A stretch of DNA of 64,000 nt. Origin: Acidovorax sp. 69 (GTDB lineage Bacteria; Pseudomonadota; Gammaproteobacteria; Burkholderiales; Burkholderiaceae_C). A program made the position numbers and the translations under genes. Location: NCBI RefSeq assembly GCF_002797445.1, contig NZ_PGEP01000001.1:1115001-1179000 (forward strand). The letters are read 5' to 3'. The notes under the pieces were generated by a model. That model did no database searches, was not told the DNA's origin, and saw only the letters and a program-made list of their open reading frames with translations. Shown piece after piece: positions 60,261-64,000 of the stretch (its first letter is position 1; each line of letters begins with the position of its first letter).

Positions 60261-61304
60261 CTAAACGCTCAGGTCGATTTGCTGCACCGTGCCCGCGCCG
60301 CCGTTCTCACGCAAGTAAGCGCTGGTGGACCGCACCACACCCAGGCTGCCGTTGTCTGCCGTGCGCAGCGCAAACGGGGTGGCCACTGACGTTGTGTGGA
60401 TGGCGCCCACGCCGAGTTCCGCCAGGGTTTGCAGGCGGCCGGTGCCGTCGGCGCTGGGGGTCCACACGCGCAGTTGCTGGTAAACGGGGTCGGCTTCGTC
60501 GATCCAGCCGTTGTGGTCGCTGTCATGTTGGGCCAGTTCGGCAAAGCCGTTGCCGGTGCCAGGGCCAAACAGTTCCAGGCCGTTGTCGATGCGTGCGTTC
60601 TGGTTGGTGTCCAGTGCCAGGTAGCCCCGGTTGCCCGAAAGCAGGGGCACGTCTTCGGTCTGGCCATCGCCGTTCAGGTCAAAGGCAAAACGCTGGTTTT
60701 GTAGCTGGGCGGCAGTGCCGTCGAAGTTGATCACCAGCGGGTCCACCGCTACGGCGTCGCCCAGGCGCAGGCTGATGGATGACTCCTGGCGGTAGCTGCG
60801 CTGCATGTCGAGCTGCAGGGTGAAGCGGATCTCCTGCCCGTCGGCCGTGCGCACCAATCCCTCTACGGCAAACTGGGTGCGTTCGGTTTCTTCGATCACT
60901 TCGCGCTGTTCATAGACCAGGCCAAAACCGGCCCGCTGGCGCGCGGGCGCCGAGGATGGCGCCTGGGCTGGGCCTGGGGGTTGTGCAGAGGGCGTGGGTG
61001 CGGCAGAGGCCTCTGCCCCCGCATACACGCGCACCTGCACGCCCGTCATGAGCGCGATGAGGTCGCGGATCATGGCCCATTGAGGCGTCAGTCCTTCATC
61101 GGGGTCGCGCGGCTCGGAGGGCGCCTCGGCCGCTGCTGTAGCCAGCCGGGCAGCGCGGGATATCTGGACGGACGGGGCCGCTCGGCCCGCCGCACCATCT
61201 GGGCGGCGGTCTCCCACCCAGGCTTCGAGGCGGCTGCTTTGCGTGTGCATGCGCGTAGCGACATGCTGGGCCTGCATCTGCAGGGTGGACGATTCGATCT
61301 TCAT
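60261..61304 (-). CDS. Protein with EF-hand-like calcium motifs, function unknown
   Basis: 347 residues. No signal peptide. The N-terminal region (about 1-130) is Ala/Pro/Arg-rich and looks disordered; a beta-rich segment with QREVIEETERTQFAVEGLVRTADGQEI follows (about 135-190). The C-terminal half has calcium-loop patterns: FDLNGDGQTED, LDTNQNARIDNG and HDSDHNGWIDEAD, as in dockerin/EF-hand-like proteins with a DxNxD spacing. I do not recognise the family. Alone between rpoH and the second GGDEF-EAL gene. Confidence 0.75.
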   Translation of the reverse strand: MKIESSTLQMQAQHVATRMHTQSSRLEAWVGDRRPDGAAGRAAPSVQISRAARLATAAAEAPSEPRDPDEGLTPQWAMIRDLIALMTGVQVRVYAGAEASAAPTPSAQPPGPAQAPSSAPARQRAGFGLVYEQREVIEETERTQFAVEGLVRTADGQEIRFTLQLDMQRSYRQESSISLRLGDAVAVDPLVINFDGTAAQLQNQRFAFDLNGDGQTEDVPLLSGNRGYLALDTNQNARIDNGLELFGPGTGNGFAELAQHDSDHNGWIDEADPVYQQLRVWTPSADGTGRLQTLAELGVGAIHTTSVATPFALRTADNGSLGVVRSTSAYLRENGGAGTVQQIDLSV

Positions 61305-61411
61305 GGGATACCTCCACGGCTTCCACAGGGAGATATCGGCGTGTGGGTGGCAGAACTTGAGCCCAGTGGGTGGGCGGGTGGGTGGCTCCGGGCACCGAAC
61401 CCAGGTACTTG

Positions 61412-64000
61412 CTATGCGCCTTGCCGAACCTGGTGCTCAAAATCCTTCAGCGCCAGGGGGCGGCCAAACAGATAGCCTTGAAAGGCCTTGCAGCCATGCG
61501 CCAATAAAAACTGGTGGTGGGCGGCCGTCTCCACCCCTTCGGCGATCACATCCAGGCCGAGGCTCCCGGCCAAGGCAATGATCGAACGCGCAATGGCTGC
61601 GTCGCTCGGGTCCAGCAGCACGTCACGCACAAAACCCTGGTCGATCTTGATCTGGTCCAGCGGCAGGCGCTTGAGGTAGCTGAGCGACGAATAGCCGGTG
61701 CCGAAGTCGTCCAGCGAAAAACCCAGGCCGTGGGCCTTGAGGGCACGCATGGTGGCGATCACGTTGTCCACGTTGTCGAGCAGCAGGCTCTCGGTCAGCT
61801 CCAGCTTGATCTGTGCCGGTGCGGCCCCCGTGTTCTGCAGCAGCGCCAGCACCTGCGTCACAAAGTCCTCTTGCAGGAACTGGCGCGCACTCACGTTGAT
61901 GGCCAGGCTGAGGTGGGCAAACTGCGGGTCTTGCCGCCATAGCGCTTGCTGGCGCAGCGCGGTTTCCATCACCCAGTGGCCCAGGGGCAGGATCAGGCCG
62001 GACTCTTCGGCCAGCGGGATGAACTCTGCGGGCGAAACCATGCCCTGCACGGGGTGTTGCCAGCGCACCAGTGCCTCGGCGCCGAGGATTCGGCCCAGGC
62101 TGTCCACCTGGGGCTGGTACAGCAGCAAAAATTGTGATTGCCGCAGGCCGTTGTGCAGTTCGGTCTCCAGCAGCGCGCGGCGGTTCACGGCCTGCTGCAT
62201 GTCGGGGTCAAAAAAGCGCAGCGTGTTGCGACCCGCATCTTTGGCTCGGTACATGGCCATGTCGGCTTGTTTGAGCACCTCGTCCACCGAGTCACGGTGA
62301 TGGCTCAGCAAGGTGGCGCCGATGCTGGCCGAGAAGTGATGCTCGTGCCCGGCCAGCTCGTAGGGCTGGCGGAGCTGGGTCAGGATCAATTCGCCCAGGG
62401 TGCGGGTCTGCGCGGCGGCCTCGGGTGCGTCGCTGCTCAGGTTCTGCAACACCACGACGAACTCGTCGCCGCCCAGGCGGGCCACGGTGTCCTGCTCGCG
62501 CACACAGCCGCGCAGGCGCTGGGCCACGTCCTTGAGCAGCAGATCGCCCACCTCGTGGCCTCGGGTGTCGTTCAGGGTCTTGAAGTTGTCCAGGTCCACA
62601 AACAGCACGGCCGTGGTCAGGCCAGATCGCGCACCGTTGACCAGCACCTGCTGTAGCCGGTCTACCAGCAGACGGCGGTTGGGCAGTTGTGTGAGCGCGT
62701 CGTAGAACGCCAGGTAGCGCGCTTCGTCTTCGGCGGCCTTGCGGCCCGAGATGTCAATGTCGATACAGAACATCTCCGGCGGGTGACCTGGCACCTGGAT
62801 GTAGGCGTGGCTTGAGAACACATCCACTGGTGATCCGTCCTTGCGCCGCAGCTGCAGCTCGCCGGCAGGAATGACATCGCCCGTGTCGAACATGTGCTGC
62901 ACATGGGTGCGCACGGCGTCGCGCATGGGGGGCGGGATGATCAGGTCGAGCAGGTTGGCGCCCAGCGCTTCTTCGGCGGTGTAGCCATAAAGGTGCTCGG
63001 AGGCCTTGTTCCAGTAGCTCGTGGTGCCGTCTTCGAGATAGCCTTGGACCGAGATGGACGGAATGTTGCGCAGCAAAGACCGAAACCGCAGCTCCGATTC
63101 GCGCAGTGCGCTTTCGGCCTGTTTGCGTTTGGTGATGTCCCGTGCCAGGAACACGACGGCCGCGTGGCCACCCGCCTTGACGCCCAGGGGTTGGGTGCGC
63201 CCCTCGAATTCGCGCTGCCCTGACAGCGTCTGCATTTCATATTCCAGCGTGTGGGTCTCGCCAGAACGCAGGGTATCCTGGATCAACGCCATGAAGCGGT
63301 CGGCCTGCTCTTGGGGGAGCACCTCATGCAGTGTTTTGCCGATCAGTTGGGGGGCGCTGGCGGCCAATGCCGCGTCGTCGGGTGACAGCACTTCGACATA
63401 ACGTCCCTGCGCGTCCAGCACCAGCAGCACATCGGGGATGGCCTGTGCAATGGCATGCAACCGTGCCGCAATGCCGGTGAGCGCATGCTCGGTGGTCATG
63501 CGTTCTTCCACATCGCGCAGCAACAGGCCCAGCACCACGGTGGCGGGGGTGAAGGTCAGCAGATAGGGCAGGGCCAGCGTCTGGTTGATGCGCTGAACGG
63601 CTTCGGCAGGCAACAGCTGAAACAGCGCGATCACCGCCGTGTGCAGCAGCAGACCGAACAGCGCGAGGGTGACAGGCTCCACCCCCAGCCGCCCCCGGGC
63701 GCGGCCTTCGCGGTACACCAGTCCGAGAGCGGTGCACAGCCCAATCACCATCAGGCCCACCTCCGCGCCCGCGCCGCCCAGCCACAGGCGGCCCGTGGCG
63801 GCCATCAGCGCTGCAATGCACGCCACCAGCGGGCCGCCAAACAGGCCCGCCATGCTCAGCACCACCGAGCGTGCATCAAAGATCACGCCGGGCATCAGCA
63901 CCACAGGGGTGAGCATGCCCACTACGCAAATACCGCCAAAGATCAGCCCCGAAAAGGCCTGGCCGACCAAAGGGCGCTGTCGCCAAAGGCGGATGTTGAA
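61412..64000 (-). CDS. LytS-type membrane domain-PAS-PAS-GGDEF-EAL protein (5' end beyond window)
   Basis: 863 residues visible; the frame stays open to base 64000, so the N terminus is outside. Order: about five to six membrane helices of the 5TM-LYT type (about 10-165), PAS (about 180-300), PAS (about 305-430), GGDEF with REQD I-site and RLGGDEF, then EAL with GAEALVRW and DDFGTGYSSLSYLK. Motifs are intact for both c-di-GMP synthesis and hydrolysis. TTG at 63970 is the only nearby start-like codon and is not a credible beginning. Confidence 0.92.
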   Translation of the reverse strand, partial: FNIRLWRQRPLVGQAFSGLIFGGICVVGMLTPVVLMPGVIFDARSVVLSMAGLFGGPLVACIAALMAATGRLWLGGAGAEVGLMVIGLCTALGLVYREGRARGRLGVEPVTLALFGLLLHTAVIALFQLLPAEAVQRINQTLALPYLLTFTPATVVLGLLLRDVEERMTTEHALTGIAARLHAIAQAIPDVLLVLDAQGRYVEVLSPDDAALAASAPQLIGKTLHEVLPQEQADRFMALIQDTLRSGETHTLEYEMQTLSGQREFEGRTQPLGVKAGGHAAVVFLARDITKRKQAESALRESELRFRSLLRNIPSISVQGYLEDGTTSYWNKASEHLYGYTAEEALGANLLDLIIPPPMRDAVRTHVQHMFDTGDVIPAGELQLRRKDGSPVDVFSSHAYIQVPGHPPEMFCIDIDISGRKAAEDEARYLAFYDALTQLPNRRLLVDRLQQVLVNGARSGLTTAVLFVDLDNFKTLNDTRGHEVGDLLLKDVAQRLRGCVREQDTVARLGGDEFVVVLQNLSSDAPEAAAQTRTLGELILTQLRQPYELAGHEHHFSASIGATLLSHHRDSVDEVLKQADMAMYRAKDAGRNTLRFFDPDMQQAVNRRALLETELHNGLRQSQFLLLYQPQVDSLGRILGAEALVRWQHPVQGMVSPAEFIPLAEESGLILPLGHWVMETALRQQALWRQDPQFAHLSLAINVSARQFLQEDFVTQVLALLQNTGAAPAQIKLELTESLLLDNVDNVIATMRALKAHGLGFSLDDFGTGYSSLSYLKRLPLDQIKIDQGFVRDVLLDPSDAAIARSIIALAGSLGLDVIAEGVETAAHHQFLLAHGCKAFQGYLFGRPLALKDFEHQVRQGA

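Noticed and set aside
1-64000. CRISPR array, insertion sequence or prophage
   Set aside because: No regular spacer-repeat series, transposase, integrase or phage structural gene seen on either strand; the interspersed repeats are scattered single copies.

Overview
The window is high-GC, densely coded chromosomal DNA from a betaproteobacterium, most likely a Comamonadaceae member close to Acidovorax. I infer this from the protein families (Bug/TctC binding proteins, the coxB-ctaD-ctaG-ctaE cytochrome oxidase cluster with a c-type heme domain on subunit II, DUF2970, DUF2244, DUF1841 and DUF2909 proteins, an rpoH behind a CIRCE element). A recurrent intergenic repeat built around GATAGCT...AGCGC, which I associate with this family, also supports it. 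I see no insertion sequence, prophage, CRISPR array or rRNA. The only RNA gene found is tRNA-Arg(CCU).

Layout. 1-7800: end of a catalase-family gene, a DegP/HtrA protease followed by an OmpR-type two-component pair, ketopantoate reductase, and a divergent Lrp regulator/EamA exporter pair. 7900-20540: tRNA-Arg, the tamAB envelope-assembly pair, a moxR/small membrane protein/GNAT/VWA operon, a diheme cytochrome c, and a Na+/H+ antiporter. 20584-30100: an IclR-controlled aromatic-acid cluster (pcaI-pcaJ-pcaF-pcaD, cyclase, YciI-like, SDR, AtoE-type transporter, catC, tctC) closed by a near-perfect terminator. 30121-43970: mixed regulators and housekeeping genes, including an AT-rich hipBA toxin-antitoxin locus with an unusually long antitoxin, a Kef-type antiporter, a repeat-flanked LysE exporter, an orphan ParA, trmL, comF and a BioC-like gene. 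44029-53318: cytochrome c oxidase structural genes, then the assembly/heme A branch (SURF1, thioredoxin-like protein, ctaA, ctaB, sco). 53692-64000: an energy-taxis-type receptor overlapping a PAS-GGDEF-EAL gene, an FNR-type Fe-S regulator, a second Bug protein, rpoH with a consensus CIRCE operator, an EF-hand-like protein, and a second GGDEF-EAL protein that runs off the window.

How it fits together. The 44-53 kb block is one functional unit for building an aa3-type oxidase with heme A and copper delivery. The 20.5-30 kb block encodes the end of the beta-ketoadipate route plus uptake and accessory enzymes, but no ring-cleavage enzyme, so its entry substrate is open. The most unusual signals are copies of the interspersed repeat that have become functional sequence: one encodes most of the SCO lipoprotein signal peptide, one carries the start codon and first residues of pcaJ, and one appears to form the terminator of the catabolic operon. 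A C7 run in the ctaB leader puts the expected ATG out of frame.
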